Assembly: GCF_004138205.1 (NCBI RefSeq)
Contig: NZ_RXNQ01000015.1
Span: forward strand, 1 to 39,726
Reading direction: 5' to 3'
Origin: Pedobacter sp. SYP-B3415
GTDB lineage: Bacteria; Bacteroidota; Bacteroidia; Sphingobacteriales; Sphingobacteriaceae
DNA: 39,726 nt
In this document: positions 26,244-35,255 of the stretch, one piece after another
Layout of the letters: every line of letters starts with the position of its first letter
How positions within the stretch are numbered: the first letter of the stretch is position 1
Notes under the pieces: generated by a model
Seen by the model: the letters and a program-made list of their open reading frames with translations, nothing else
Told to the model about the DNA's origin: nothing
Database searches by the model: none
Translations under genes and position numbers: made by a program

Positions 26244-28985
26244 TTATTCGAACAACCAGTCAATATCCCTTCCTTTTCCCGCCAGACCTGCATTGTACGG
26301 CCTGATTTCCTGTTTCCCATCTATAAATCCTAACAGGATACAGCGGCCTTTCCCGAGGGTGAAACGGTGCGTTCCCGGCTCAAAATGGTAAGTATGCACG
26401 TTCGCCATGCCAGGTCCGCCGGCTACCACTGCATCTGCAATTTTGATTTCTGACTCACCGTAGTTATTTGCACTCGCGTCAGTCTCCAATTGCGGAGCGG
26501 CAAGATTTAAGCTGTGTTTGTCCTTGAAGAAGGCTACAAGTAATTTAACCGGAGTCTTCGTACTGAACCTTAGTTCTGTGCCGGCCTGTACCTGTTGGCG
26601 GGAACTTGCCCGGATACCGCTCAGGCCTTTAAGCTGCGGAGCAAGTGCGGTAATGGCCACAGACGTATCTGAAAATACAGATGCGCCATCTTCAAGCTGG
26701 TAGATCTGAGCAGGCTGTTTCCAGCTCACCCGGGCGGGAACCAGCCGCTGAACTTCCAATCGGCGGCCCGGGCCGGCTTTTTTCAACGAATCGATGCTGT
26801 GTTTAAGCTGAGCCAGCTCGCGTGTGAAAACAGGAACCATTTCCCTCCAGTGAATAAAGGTTTTATCAACACCACGCATCGGAATTTTACGCTGCTTGGT
26901 CTGCATGCTGTTTGCATACAGGTACGTATCAGTCGTGAGGCCTGCCAGCTCTTTATAGTCTTCGAGGCTTTGTTCAAGCAACGGTACCGCAGTTTCCAGA
27001 TCAGCAACCTGGTTTGAATATTTAAAACGAAGAACCTGCAGTGCTGCCCGCACTTTCTGCGCATACGTTTTCGCCAGGGCATGGTAGCTTCTCGTGTCAT
27101 TCAGCAGGCGGTCAAACTCATCGCGATTGCGGGTTACTGAAGTACGCGCCTGCTCGATAGCGGCCACGGCTTTTTTTCCATGCATTTCAACCTCATCAGC
27201 AATTTGCACCGGCGTTTCGCCTGTATGCGGTTTTTTGTTCCATTCCTTTTCAGCATACTCGATGATCATTTCGCCTTCCGGAGCTTCTGATTCATACAAT
27301 AATGTAAAAAGACCGTAGCGGTGCGGGTTGATCAGTTGGGTCATCAGCATACCCAATGTGAGGGTTTGGCGGTTTCCATCTGTAATGCCATAACGACGCA
27401 GCAGTTTGGGCGCAATCTCGCCTGCCTGTTCATAGGCTTCGAGAATGGCTTTCCCTGCTTCCAGGTCGGTGCCAAATTTTTCAGCGAGCCGGGCGCCCCA
27501 GAAATTCACTTCAGCCTGGCGGTCGCGGTTTGCTTTCCACGCATACCTTGCCCAGGCCTTGTACCAGATCCAGTCGCGGTCAAGCTGCAGCAATCTTTTA
27601 TCCGCCTTATCTGCTGTGTATGGCCAATCCCAGTATGAGGCCTGGGGATATAAATGCAGGCCATTGGCCCCGTAAATATTGTGCATGGCCTGAACAGATT
27701 TCTGAATGAAGTCTGCAGATCCGTACCGGAAAGGTTCGAGGTTGGCAAGAATGTGCACATTCTCGATCTGCACAGTGCCAATACTGCTTAGTTCCCGGTG
27801 CAACTCTGCCCAGCTGCCGCGGGGTGTATAAGTCGTTAAAGCCTCGCCATTAAATTTGGCCTCAGTATACAGGTTCTTGTAAATGGGAAGCGCGGCCTTC
27901 ATGACCCGTGGGGCATCAGTGTCGTGCGCGCGGAGCACAATGGGCGGTTCTTCCCTGATTCCGGCGGCAGCAAGTCCGTCTTTAACCCCGGGTATAATCG
28001 TCTTTGTAAACCAGTCTACGTCATCCTGCCCTACCCCTTCCATGGCTTCGCCGAGGGCGACCATCAAGCCCACATTGGGGTATTTCTGAACAAAAGCAGC
28101 GATAGACTTGCGGGTGTAATCTGCAATGAGCGGAATGATCGGCCTGTTCCGGTCCTGTGTTTTCAGGCTGTGCTTCTCGGCAAACGGTTTCGGGATCAGT
28201 ATGTTATAGAACATCTGAATTACCCAGATGCCGCGACGCTCTGCTTCGGTAGTCAGAAAACGGAAGACCTCCTCGTTCATCTGAAAGGTGTTGTCGTCAA
28301 CCTCAATCGCATAAGGGTAGTCTTTTAGCTTTACCAGCGAGGAAAATGGGTGGCCATTCCACAGGTACAAGGTATTGTACCGGTTTTCGACCATCATGTC
28401 CAGATACCGTAGCCAGAGACTGCGGTCGTAAAACCAGGGGAAGCTCTCAGGGGTATACGGATACTCATACACATCGCGGCCTGGAAGATAGTCAGGCTTT
28501 TGCAGACCAATACAGGTTCCCCGTAATACCATTTCCGGCCGGTCGGTCATTTGCAGGTTTGCCGGCAATTTTCCTGCTGTTCTGATTTGCTCTGCAAGTT
28601 CGAGGCAGCCATAAAGCGCTCCCGAGGCATCTGCCCCCGCTACCACGATGGTAGCCGGAGTAGTTTGCTTCAGCACGAATCCCTCTTTACCAGCGGCGCG
28701 TGCTTTTTCTGCCCATTCGCCTTTCAGCGAAGCACTTATGGAAGGTTCTGCGGCAAGACCAACCAGGATACTATACGCTTTTGAAGTTTGGTTCGAAAAC
28801 TGAACACTGTAGCCCGCTGCACGAAGTCCGGAGGCTAGTTTATCCAGACCGAATTTCACGCGGTCACCAGCATTTTTCGCCGAAACGAGTGTGATATTTT
28901 TTTCTGAAGAAGTCAGACTGCCTTTGCCAGCTAAATGCAGACAGATCAGGATGGCCGTTAACAGGTATTTCATGCCCGGTATCAT
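26244..28985 (-). CDS. Putative alpha-glucuronidase-like glycoside hydrolase (GH67/GH115-like layout)
   Basis: A 913-residue secreted protein. A second ATG at 28971-28973 (MKYLLTAILICLHLAGKGS) also begins a good signal peptide and may be the true start. Residues ~28-145 form the alpha/beta domain seen in front of GH20/GH67/GH115 barrels (NITLVSAKNAGDR, YSILVGLAAEP, TIVVAGADASGALYGCLELAEQI). A barrel follows from ~152: LRGTCIGLQKP, YLDMMVENRYNTLYLWNGHPF, RRGIWVIQMFYNI, LMVALGEAMEGVG (E313) and YTEAKFNGEALTTY (E375, E381). The C-terminal ~190 residues are beta-rich. I do not see the usual GH115 signature, so the family is uncertain. A uronic-acid-specific exo-glycosidase (alpha-glucuronidase or alpha-galacturonidase) is inferred from the fold and the operon. 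It is the first gene of the seven-gene minus-strand operon. Confidence 0.72.
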   Translation of the reverse strand: MIPGMKYLLTAILICLHLAGKGSLTSSEKNITLVSAKNAGDRVKFGLDKLASGLRAAGYSVQFSNQTSKAYSILVGLAAEPSISASLKGEWAEKARAAGKEGFVLKQTTPATIVVAGADASGALYGCLELAEQIRTAGKLPANLQMTDRPEMVLRGTCIGLQKPDYLPGRDVYEYPYTPESFPWFYDRSLWLRYLDMMVENRYNTLYLWNGHPFSSLVKLKDYPYAIEVDDNTFQMNEEVFRFLTTEAERRGIWVIQMFYNILIPKPFAEKHSLKTQDRNRPIIPLIADYTRKSIAAFVQKYPNVGLMVALGEAMEGVGQDDVDWFTKTIIPGVKDGLAAAGIREEPPIVLRAHDTDAPRVMKAALPIYKNLYTEAKFNGEALTTYTPRGSWAELHRELSSIGTVQIENVHILANLEPFRYGSADFIQKSVQAMHNIYGANGLHLYPQASYWDWPYTADKADKRLLQLDRDWIWYKAWARYAWKANRDRQAEVNFWGARLAEKFGTDLEAGKAILEAYEQAGEIAPKLLRRYGITDGNRQTLTLGMLMTQLINPHRYGLFTLLYESEAPEGEMIIEYAEKEWNKKPHTGETPVQIADEVEMHGKKAVAAIEQARTSVTRNRDEFDRLLNDTRSYHALAKTYAQKVRAALQVLRFKYSNQVADLETAVPLLEQSLEDYKELAGLTTDTYLYANSMQTKQRKIPMRGVDKTFIHWREMVPVFTRELAQLKHSIDSLKKAGPGRRLEVQRLVPARVSWKQPAQIYQLEDGASVFSDTSVAITALAPQLKGLSGIRASSRQQVQAGTELRFSTKTPVKLLVAFFKDKHSLNLAAPQLETDASANNYGESEIKIADAVVAGGPGMANVHTYHFEPGTHRFTLGKGRCILLGFIDGKQEIRPYNAGLAGKGRDIDWLFE

Positions 28986-29073
28986 AAGACGGTGGACAGA
29001 CAGGCTGCCCGTTATACATTCGGTTAGACGCGGCCCTCAGCTACTTCACCACTCACCTGGCACGGCCGTTAGC

Positions 29074-29105
29074 TAAAGGTAGTAAAAAACGTCAGAATAA
29101 CGTTT
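29074..29105 (-). promoter_or_regulatory. Candidate promoter and LacI-type operator for the hydrolase operon
   Basis: The minus strand has TACCTTTA (29074-29081), matching five of six fixed positions of the -7 consensus TAnnTTTG. Just upstream lies TAACGTTT read on the plus strand (29098-29105), the same 8-mer as the core of the operator at 30234-30247, in an AT-rich near-palindrome. It sits in the 158-bp gap between the LacI gene and the hydrolase operon, about 110 bp before the first start codon. Confidence 0.35.
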
Positions 29106-29143
29106 TATTTTTTTCATATATAAATGAAAAATTCACTAATAAG

Positions 29144-30178
29144 TTACACAAGCCGGATGGATGAGCGCCTCAGAACACAATCAGGCGGCAACACTTTTGA
29201 TTCAAAATCGTTAAGCGGGTAAGGTGCCTCTAGCAGCCTGATCATCATAAGTGCAGCGGTTTCGCCCATTTCAAATGCCGGCTGGCGGATAATGGAAAGC
29301 GGTGGTTCCAGGTACTCGGTCAGGTCGAGATTCGAAAAACCAATTAAAGCGAGCTGTTGCGGAATGGCAATGCGTTGCTCCCTGCAATACCTGAAAATAT
29401 TGGTGGTTAGCTTATCTGAACAGGCCAGAAGCGCATCGGGAGGCGTGGGTGCCGACATAAACTGTTGCATGGCGGTTTCGACCTCGTAATACTGGAGGCC
29501 GCCAACCGGGCAGAAACGAATCAGGTTTTTGTCTGGTCCGGTATTCCTTTCCCCGTGCGCAGCGAGGTAACCGTTTAACCGCTCCCGCGTGATAGAAAGG
29601 TGAGCCGTACCGCCGAGAAAAGCAACACGTTCAAAACCCTGATCAAGCAGATGCAGGGTGGCCTGTTTTGCGCCAGAAAAATTATCTGAAGTAATCTGGA
29701 ACGTATCGATCTGATCCGTTACGCGATCAAAAAAGACATAAGGCATGCCTTTGTCGTGCAGATTTGTCAAGTGATCGATATGCTCTGACTCGCCGGAAAG
29801 TGATATCAATATCCCATCGACTGACCGTGAGGCCAGATAGTTTACGGCATCAATTTCTTTTTCAAGCAACTCGTGCGACTGCGCTATGATGACGTGGTAC
29901 CCTTTTGCATGAGCCGCAGACTCAATGCCGTCTATAATCTGCGAGTAAAAACTGTTGGCAATCTCGGCAACAACTACCCCTAGTGCCCGGCTGCGTTTGT
30001 CTTTGAGGTTCTGCGCTACAGGATTGGGACGGTAGTTAACTGAGCGCGCGTAATCCATCACTTTTTTCTTTGTCTTCTCGCTGATTTCGTGGCTGTCCCG
30101 AAATGCGCGGGAAACCGTAGCACTCGAGAGTCCGAGGGCCTTAGCGATATCCGTGATCTTAACCGGCTCAAATTTCAT
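29144..30178 (-). CDS. LacI-family transcriptional regulator
   Basis: A 344-residue DNA-binding repressor. Residues ~8-60 are a LacI helix-turn-helix plus hinge (ITDIAKALGLSSATVSRAFRDSHEIS, then NYRPNPVAQNLKDKRS). The periplasmic-binding-protein-like sensor domain follows, from ALGVVVAEIANSFYSQIIDGIESAAHAKGYHVI to PPLSIIRQPAFEMGETAALMMIRLLE. LacI proteins of this type bind palindromic operators and release on binding a sugar or sugar acid. It is divergent from the methylesterase gene and lies directly upstream of the minus-strand hydrolase operon, so it is the probable regulator of both. Operator candidates are at 30234-30247 (also in its own leader, suggesting autoregulation) and 31390-31406. 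The inducer is inferred to be a galacturonate catabolite. Confidence 0.94.
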   Translation of the reverse strand: MKFEPVKITDIAKALGLSSATVSRAFRDSHEISEKTKKKVMDYARSVNYRPNPVAQNLKDKRSRALGVVVAEIANSFYSQIIDGIESAAHAKGYHVIIAQSHELLEKEIDAVNYLASRSVDGILISLSGESEHIDHLTNLHDKGMPYVFFDRVTDQIDTFQITSDNFSGAKQATLHLLDQGFERVAFLGGTAHLSITRERLNGYLAAHGERNTGPDKNLIRFCPVGGLQYYEVETAMQQFMSAPTPPDALLACSDKLTTNIFRYCREQRIAIPQQLALIGFSNLDLTEYLEPPLSIIRQPAFEMGETAALMMIRLLEAPYPLNDFESKVLPPDCVLRRSSIRLV

Positions 30179-30233
30179 GGGCTTAAAGTAGGGCTTTCCG
30201 GTCTATTTTTGAAATTACTACCTGGCATCACCG

Positions 30234-30247
30234 GTAACGTTTGCGTA
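30234..30247 (+). promoter_or_regulatory. LacI-type operator candidate, site 1
   Basis: GTAACGTTTGCGTA lies in the divergent region between the LacI gene and the pectin methylesterase gene. It shares the 12-mer AACGTTTGCGTA exactly with site 2 before the GH28 gene, over 1.1 kb away. The centred AACGTT is palindromic, as in LacI-family operators. It is placed to control both divergent genes. Confidence 0.6.
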
Positions 30248-30348
30248 GATTTTGAGAACGCTTAGCCTGCGGCGGATAAAAAATAACTGTAAAATTGAAA
30301 TGGTAGAACTGGTTGCTGCCAGTCATATAACAACAGAAAATAACACCT

Positions 30349-31350
30349 ATGAAAAATGCCCGCTGGCTGATTTTCGGCCTGATCCTGATGACCGTTCATG
30401 CGATTGGCCAAAACAAGACAAGCAAATCCTACCCGGTAAAACTAACCGTGGCAACAGATGGAAGCGGCGATTACCGCAGCATTAATGAAGCGCTCCAGGC
30501 ATTCAGGGGTTACTCGCCTGCGCCGCTGACATTGTTTATAAAAAACGGAACTTATCAGGAGAAGGTTATCGTGCCGCATTGGCTATGCAACCTGACGATA
30601 ACGGGCGAAAGCCGGGACCAGACGATAATTGCATACAATGACCACGCAGGTAAGTCCTGGCCGGCCGACCGTTCAGATCGGTACCGGAAGGTCATGGGCA
30701 CCTTCGATACCTATACGATGTTGATACTCGGCAATGACGTGCGTATAGAAGGTCTGACAATTCAGAACGCTGCCGGTCGCGTGGGCCAGGCAATTGCGCT
30801 GCATGTGGAAGGTGACCGCTTTTCTATAGACAGCTGCGCTATTCTTGGTAATCAGGACACACTTTTTACCGGAAACGACAGCAGCAGGCAACTTTATACA
30901 AATTGCCTGATCACCGGAACAACCGATTTCGTTTTCGGCCCGGCAACGGCTTTGTTTCTGAATTGTGAAGTACGAAGCCTGGCCGACTCGTACATCACAG
31001 CCGCCTCTACCCGGGCTGCCGGTAAATTCGGTTATGTTTTTCTAGGCTGCAGGTTTACAGCTGCTGAGGGTGTGGGCAAAGTCTGGTTAGGCAGACCGTG
31101 GCGGGCAAATGCGCGTGTGGTGGTTATCAGATCAGAATTGGGTGGGCACATCCGCCCGGAGGGCTGGCACAACTGGGACGATCCTGAAAATGAAAAGACC
31201 GCATTTTATGCTGAATATAAAAATGAAGGCCCCGGTTCAGGCAGGCAGCAGCGGGTTGCCTGGAGCCTGACGCTCAGCAGGAAAGAGGCAGCAGGTTACA
31301 GCCCTTTACACGTCCTTGGCGACTGGGCTGAACCATTTGTAAGGCACTGA
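30349..31350 (+). CDS. Pectin methylesterase, carbohydrate esterase family 8
   Basis: A 333-residue secreted enzyme (signal WLIFGLILMTVHAIGQ). It removes methyl esters from homogalacturonan, exposing substrate for pectate lyases and polygalacturonases. The parallel beta-helix contains all CE8 motifs: VATDGSGDYRSINEAL (34-49), GQAIAL with Q147, GNQDTLF with Q169 and D170, GTTDFVFG (190-197) with D193, and LGRPWR (247-252) with R249 and W251. The two catalytic aspartates and the oxyanion glutamine are therefore in place. The length is normal for a single-domain bacterial enzyme. It opens the plus-strand uronate operon, divergent from the LacI gene with an operator candidate between. The next gene is 159 bp away and has its own operator candidate, so it may be partly independent. 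Confidence 0.94.
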   Translation: MKNARWLIFGLILMTVHAIGQNKTSKSYPVKLTVATDGSGDYRSINEALQAFRGYSPAPLTLFIKNGTYQEKVIVPHWLCNLTITGESRDQTIIAYNDHAGKSWPADRSDRYRKVMGTFDTYTMLILGNDVRIEGLTIQNAAGRVGQAIALHVEGDRFSIDSCAILGNQDTLFTGNDSSRQLYTNCLITGTTDFVFGPATALFLNCEVRSLADSYITAASTRAAGKFGYVFLGCRFTAAEGVGKVWLGRPWRANARVVVIRSELGGHIRPEGWHNWDDPENEKTAFYAEYKNEGPGSGRQQRVAWSLTLSRKEAAGYSPLHVLGDWAEPFVRH

Positions 31351-31389
31351 AATCTTCAGCACCGGGGTGTATCAGGCTGGCAGGGTTTC

Positions 31390-31406
31390 GTAAACGTTTG
31401 CGTAAA
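31390..31406 (+). promoter_or_regulatory. LacI-type operator candidate, site 2
   Basis: GTAAACGTTTGCGTAAA contains the palindromic core AAACGTTT and shares AACGTTTGCGTA with site 1. With flanks included (from 31386) the imperfect palindrome spans about 22 bp, matching in the GC pair and the outer TTT/AAA positions. It lies ~104-120 bp before the GH28 start, after the methylesterase stop, and suggests LacI control of the downstream GH28-GH105-uxaBA genes. Confidence 0.6.
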
Positions 31407-31509
31407 TATTTCCATTCATTCACATGGCAATGGGCAAAAAGAACGCTAGAATTGCGTCAGGCGAAATGTTGTCTCCGGAAAATGTTTGCCGATCCAAATA
31501 TATACCACT

Positions 31510-33165
31510 ATGAACAGATTGCTTATCACACTGGCCGTAATCGGCGCCGGTTGCCTGTCGCTCCGGGCACAGCATGCGGGTTTCGACACCAGCGTGTTGC
31601 CGGCTGTAAAAACGACCAGCTTCAAAAACGATACGCTGAATATCATGCAATACGGAGCCAAGACCGGTCATGAGCAGCTGAACACTGCTGCCATCCAGCA
31701 GGCTATTGACAAATGTCACCATGGAGGTGGCGGTGTGGTACATATCCCCAACGGCTTATGGATTTCGGGGCCCCTGCAATTAAAAAGCAATGTGAACCTG
31801 CACCTGGATGCGGGCGCTTTACTTTTGTTCAGTGCCGACAAAACGCAGTATAAACTGATCGCTGCCAACTGGGAAGGCCAGCCTGCTGTGCGGAATCAAT
31901 CGCCCATATCTGCAGAAAGCGCTTCAAATATCGCTATTACCGGCAAGGGTATCATAGATGGCAACGGCGACGTCTGGCGCGCTGTGAAGAAAGAAAAAAT
32001 CACGGAGGGCCATTGGAAAAAACTGGTGGCCTCCGGCGGACTTACAGATACCGATGGCAAGACATGGCTGCCGTCTGAATCATATGCTGCCGGCCACCGG
32101 ACCAAAGACGCCGGCAAACTCACCAGCGGAAAAACGGTTGCTTCATTTGCTGACATGAAAGACTTTTTCAGGCCTAACCTGCTTGTTTTTAACAACTGCC
32201 GGAAGGTGCTGCTTCAGGGTGTCACGTTTCAGAATTCGGCCGCTTGGAACCTGCACACGCTGCTTTGTGAAGACCTGATTGTAAAGGATATACAGGTAAA
32301 AAACCCCGCATACGCACAAAACGGTGATGGAATCGATATTGAAAGCTGTAAAAACGTTCTGATTGAATCAAGTACGTTTGATGTAGGCGACGACGGGATC
32401 TGCATTAAAAGCGGGCGGGATGCTGCTGGCCGCGCGCGGGGCATAGCCACTGAAAACGTACTGGTTCGCAATTGCCGCGTGTACCGCGCGCACGGCGGCT
32501 TTGTTGTTGGCAGCGAAATGAGCGGCGGAGCCCGCAACCTTTTTGTAACCGACTGCCAGTTCATTGGAACCGATATCGGTCTGCGTTTCAAAACGACGCG
32601 CGGAAGAGGCGGAGTTGTCGAAAAGGTCTACGCTCAAAACATTGTCATGAAAGACATACCGGGTGCGGCCATATTATTTGATATGTATTACATGGCAAAA
32701 GATCCGGTATCCGCCAGCGGCGAAAAAGACGCTGCACCGAAGGTTGTGCAATTGCCGGTAACTGAAGAAACCCCTCAGTTTAGGAATTTCCGTATAAGTA
32801 ACATTGTTTGCGACGGTGCAGACCAGGCCGTCTTTGTTCGCGGTTTACCCGAAATGAATATTCAGGACATTGAGATTGATCATGCGGCTTTCCGGTCGGT
32901 GAAAGGAATTGAACTGACTGAGGCAAAGGGGATCAGGCTGAGCAACATCCGGCTTTCCCTGCCTGAGCGAACGGTTCCGGTCAGGGTAAACAATACGGTT
33001 GATCTGCAGCTGCATAATATTGCGGCAACGTCGGCGCCGGATGAAAGCATTCTGGAAATAACGGGCGGGCGCAGCAAAGACATTCGTTTAACCGGCCCTC
33101 AGGCCCTGCAGCAATTAAAGAACATACGTCCGGGAGCCGGAGTAACCGGTAATGCGGTTAACTGA
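31510..33165 (+). CDS. Glycoside hydrolase family 28 (polygalacturonase-type), second copy
   Basis: A 551-residue secreted parallel beta-helix enzyme. The start chosen is the ATG at 31510-31512, where a clean signal peptide begins (MNRLLITLAVIGAGCLSLRAQ); an ATG 24 bp earlier adds eight residues before it. It opens with DTLNIMQYGAKTGHEQLNTAAIQQAID. GH28 motifs are NGDGIDIESC (271-280, D273; the first motif reads NGD, not NTD), VGDDGICIKSG (D294, D295), RAHGG (H328) and RFKTT (359-363). All catalytic aspartates are kept. A long loop at ~150-215 is inserted after the first rungs. The NGD form and GSEMSGG suggest an exo-acting galacturonidase. It lies 14 bp before the GH105 gene in an operon under the LacI candidate operator. 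Confidence 0.93.
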   Translation: MNRLLITLAVIGAGCLSLRAQHAGFDTSVLPAVKTTSFKNDTLNIMQYGAKTGHEQLNTAAIQQAIDKCHHGGGGVVHIPNGLWISGPLQLKSNVNLHLDAGALLLFSADKTQYKLIAANWEGQPAVRNQSPISAESASNIAITGKGIIDGNGDVWRAVKKEKITEGHWKKLVASGGLTDTDGKTWLPSESYAAGHRTKDAGKLTSGKTVASFADMKDFFRPNLLVFNNCRKVLLQGVTFQNSAAWNLHTLLCEDLIVKDIQVKNPAYAQNGDGIDIESCKNVLIESSTFDVGDDGICIKSGRDAAGRARGIATENVLVRNCRVYRAHGGFVVGSEMSGGARNLFVTDCQFIGTDIGLRFKTTRGRGGVVEKVYAQNIVMKDIPGAAILFDMYYMAKDPVSASGEKDAAPKVVQLPVTEETPQFRNFRISNIVCDGADQAVFVRGLPEMNIQDIEIDHAAFRSVKGIELTEAKGIRLSNIRLSLPERTVPVRVNNTVDLQLHNIAATSAPDESILEITGGRSKDIRLTGPQALQQLKNIRPGAGVTGNAVN

Positions 33166-33179
33166 TCAGGAAAACTAAC

Positions 33180-35147
33180 ATGAAAAAATTTCTGCTTTTT
33201 ATAACATCTCTGCTTGTAATTTCATCCGGCCGCGCACAACAGTTGCCTGGAATGGCAGCCCGTGTGGCAGAAACGGCGATGAAAAAACTATGGCGGGACA
33301 GCACGCATAAGGGGCCGCATCCGGGGCGCTGGTCTTACGATCAGTCTGTTGTTCTGCTTGGTATAAGGGGCTTGTGGTACAGAACCGCAGATGCACGGTA
33401 TTTCGACTATATGCAGCAAAGCATGGACCGGTTCGTATCTGAGGATGGAGCGATAGACACCTACCGCATGGACGACTTCAACATCGACAACATTGCCTGC
33501 GGCCGAATCCTCCTTGATCTCTACCAGGTGACCGGAAAGGACAAATATTTTAAGGCGGCGGCAACGCTTAGAAAACAACTGACTGTCCATCCGCGTACGA
33601 GCGAAGGGAGCTTCTGGCATAAACGAATTTATCCGCAGCAGGTGTGGCTTGACGGCCTTTATATGGCTCAGCCATTTCTTGCGCAGTGGGCGGCAACGTT
33701 TAATGAAGGCGACAGCACCTGGAACGACATTGCCCTGCAGTTTATCAACATAGAACGGCAAACCCGCGACCCCCGCAGCGGCCTGATGCGACATGGCTGG
33801 GACGAAAGCCGGAAAATGCCCTGGGCGGATAAGCAAACAGGCCTGTCGCTCAATGTCTGGGCGCGCGCTATGGGTTGGTACGGGGCGGCGCTTGCCGACG
33901 TGCTGGCTTACTTTCCCGAGGGGCATCCGCAGCGCCCCGCACTTGTGCAGATCATGGAGCGTTTCGCTATCGCGATCAGCAAAGCGCAGGATAAAAAGTC
34001 AGGGCTCTGGTGGGATGTAATGAATGCCCCCTATCCGGGAATGAAAGGCAATTATTTTGAATCATCGGCGGCGGCACAATTTGTCTATGCGCTGGCTAAA
34101 ACGACGAGACTTGGTCTTCTTCCAGCAAAATACCGGCAGGTAGCTGAAAAGGGCTATCAGGGCATCCAATCGAAATTTATCAGTACCGAGGCGACCGGCA
34201 ACACAAATTATACGGGCACGGTAAGCGTCAGTGGTCTGGGAGGTAAACCATACCGCGATGGAACTTTTGCTTATTACATCAGCGAACGGGTCATCACCAA
34301 TGATCCGAAAGGTATGGGAGCCTTTATTCAGGCTGCAAACGAAATGGAAATCCTGCCGGATCTGCAAATTGGCCGGGGCAAAACGGTTCTCCTTGATTCA
34401 TATTACAATGACGAACGGGGCAGAAACATATTGGGTCAGAATGTTCGCGTCCATTACAAATTCAGCGAAACTTCGCCCGGCGGTTTCAGTTTCCTTTCAG
34501 CATCATTAATCCGGCTCGGTGCGGAAACGCGGGAGTTGTATACCGCCCCTGCTGCCGCCAGTTTGAAAGGTGTTGCGGCCTACATCATTGTTGACCCGGA
34601 TATTACAAAGGAAAATCCGCATGCAAAAATGATGAATGCTGCAGATGCAGCAGTTATTGCAAAGTGGGTACACCGGGGCGGCGCGCTTGTCCTGCTGTTA
34701 AATGATGTAGGCAATTGCGACCTGGATAAGATCAATTTGCTTGCAGAAAAATTTGGCTTCAGCTTTAACAGCGACAGCCGCAACCGGGTACAGGGGCGGA
34801 ATTTTACGCAGGGAGCCATCAGGTTGTCGCCGGAAAACCCGGTGTTCCGGACCGCTGAAAAGGTATATCTGAAAGAGATCAGTACAATTCAGGTCAAAGA
34901 TCAGCGTAACGTAACTGTTTTGGAGCGCGACGGCACTAATGTTCTTATGGTCTCTGCAAAACACGGTAAAGGCAGGGTTTTCGCCGTTGGCGATCCATGG
35001 TTATACAATGAGTATGTCGATGGACGCAAGCTGCCATCAGATTTTGATAATCTTAAAGCTGCTGACGACCTAAGCAGGTGGATGTTAAATGACCGCTCTT
35101 TCAACAGCACTGGCACGGCTAATAAACGCAAAAAACAAACACAATAA
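33180..35147 (+). CDS. Unsaturated rhamnogalacturonyl/galacturonyl hydrolase GH105 with C-terminal DUF4350-like domain
   Basis: A 655-residue secreted protein (signal FLLFITSLLVISSGRAQQ). Residues ~25-392 are a GH105 (alpha/alpha)6 barrel. They carry the WLDGLYMAQ motif (156-164) with catalytic D158, RAMGWYGAALADVLAYFP, GLWWDVMNAP and YFESSAAAQFVYALAK. GH105 removes the 4,5-unsaturated uronic acid left by pectate or rhamnogalacturonan lyases, giving 5-keto-4-deoxyuronate. Residues ~398-650 are an added class-I glutamine-amidotransferase-like Rossmann domain (TVLLDSYYNDE, YIIVDPD, WVHRGGALVLLLND, HGKGRVFAVGDPWLYNEY), similar to DUF4350 and without an obvious catalytic cysteine. Usual GH105 length is ~370-400, so this is a fusion. 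It lies 14 bp after GH28, matching co-expression with pectin depolymerisation. Confidence 0.92.
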   Translation: MKKFLLFITSLLVISSGRAQQLPGMAARVAETAMKKLWRDSTHKGPHPGRWSYDQSVVLLGIRGLWYRTADARYFDYMQQSMDRFVSEDGAIDTYRMDDFNIDNIACGRILLDLYQVTGKDKYFKAAATLRKQLTVHPRTSEGSFWHKRIYPQQVWLDGLYMAQPFLAQWAATFNEGDSTWNDIALQFINIERQTRDPRSGLMRHGWDESRKMPWADKQTGLSLNVWARAMGWYGAALADVLAYFPEGHPQRPALVQIMERFAIAISKAQDKKSGLWWDVMNAPYPGMKGNYFESSAAAQFVYALAKTTRLGLLPAKYRQVAEKGYQGIQSKFISTEATGNTNYTGTVSVSGLGGKPYRDGTFAYYISERVITNDPKGMGAFIQAANEMEILPDLQIGRGKTVLLDSYYNDERGRNILGQNVRVHYKFSETSPGGFSFLSASLIRLGAETRELYTAPAAASLKGVAAYIIVDPDITKENPHAKMMNAADAAVIAKWVHRGGALVLLLNDVGNCDLDKINLLAEKFGFSFNSDSRNRVQGRNFTQGAIRLSPENPVFRTAEKVYLKEISTIQVKDQRNVTVLERDGTNVLMVSAKHGKGRVFAVGDPWLYNEYVDGRKLPSDFDNLKAADDLSRWMLNDRSFNSTGTANKRKKQTQ

Positions 35148-35255
35148 TCACCAGATTAATTTTTACAGCGCAGACTGAAGTCGCATGCTGGCAGGGCCGG
35201 GCATTACGTCATCGCAGGTGTCTGGCTACCTGATAAAGATAAAACCAACAAGTAT

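Noticed and set aside
26244..28985. Firm GH115 assignment
   Set aside because: The domain order is similar, but the expected GH115 catalytic signature could not be identified; kept as alpha-glucuronidase-like.
29110..29131. Terminator after the LacI gene
   Set aside because: TTTTTCAT/ATGAAAAA forms an 8-bp AT-only stem without a GC-rich section or a T-tail on the minus strand, so it is a weak hairpin only.
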